From positions 1 to 6,495 of the forward strand of contig JAAZNS010000112.1 of NCBI GenBank assembly GCA_012798185.1: 6,495 nt of DNA. The letters run 5' to 3'. The notes below the pieces were generated by a model. The model saw only the letters and a program-made list of their open reading frames with translations, was not told where the DNA came from and did not search any database. The translations under genes and the position numbers were made by a program. Shown piece by piece: positions 6,338-6,495 of the stretch (its first letter is position 1; each line of letters starts with the position of its first letter). Source of the DNA: Chloroflexota bacterium. GTDB taxonomy: Bacteria; Chloroflexota; Anaerolineae; Anaerolineales; UBA4823.

Positions 6338-6495
6338 ATGATTACCCGAGAATACAAATTCCATAGCGGACGTTTTGGCGCTGCAATAGCGGTGAGGGTT
6401 ATTCCACGCGCCCGGAAGAACGAAATTAGCACAATCATGCAGGATGGCGCAATAAAAATAAAATTAACAGCGCCGCCTGTTGGGGGAAAAGCTAA
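6338..6495 (+). CDS. yggU: DUF167 (YggU family) protein, 5' part, cut by window edge
   Basis: The first 52 complete codons of a small DUF167/YggU-type protein of unknown function; the family is usually about 75-110 residues. Seen are V-R-V-I-P-R-A-R-K-N (19-28), matching the conserved beta strand with 'PrAkkn', then D-G-A-I-K-I-K-L-T-A-P-P-V-G-G-K-A (36-52), the family hallmark. The next codon begins AA, consistent with the Asn that usually follows. The reading frame is open to the end of the window. Start ATG 6338 lies 12 bp after the yggT stop without a clear ribosome binding site, so translation may be coupled to yggT. The yggS-yggT-yggU order is the same as in E. coli and other proteobacteria. 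Confidence 0.9.
   Translation, partial: MITREYKFHSGRFGAAIAVRVIPRARKNEISTIMQDGAIKIKLTAPPVGGKA

Overview
The window holds eight genes, all on the + strand, and is probably a chromosomal piece from a Chloroflexota bacterium (Anaerolineae-like). That placement is an inference from gene content: a Tat-exported L,D-transpeptidase with an SH3-like region, a long-form DUF2085 membrane protein, and a ylm/ygg-type cluster. No rRNA, tRNA or phylogenetic marker is present to confirm it. Base composition is moderately AT-rich. There is no sign of mobile elements, CRISPR arrays or RNA genes, and no stretch over 300 bases lacks a gene.

Left part (1-1406): the C-terminal two thirds of a P1B-type copper-exporting ATPase, cut by the window edge. 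A 142-bp gap follows. It carries a good sigma-70-like promoter (1512-1540) placed so that the next gene may be transcribed as a leaderless mRNA.

Middle part (1549-4496): an exported L,D-transpeptidase (peptidoglycan cross-linking, catalytic Cys), then after 25 bp a CcdA-type transmembrane thiol-reductant transporter, then after 88 bp a fusion of a glutaredoxin-like domain (CxxC) to a polytopic DUF2085 membrane domain. Together these suggest a link between thiol redox and cell-wall enzymes, possibly to keep the transpeptidase cysteine reduced. This is the most interesting hypothesis in the window.

Right part (4515-6495): pgeF (ylmD/yfiH), yggS (ylmE), yggT (ylmG) and the start of a DUF167 (yggU) gene, with gaps of 12-19 bp, so very likely one operon. 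This matches the cell-division-associated ylm cluster of Gram-positive bacteria, but sepF (ylmF), which usually sits between ylmE and ylmG, is absent. The 18-bp gap between the glutaredoxin/DUF2085 gene and pgeF suggests the redox genes and the cell-wall/division genes are co-transcribed.
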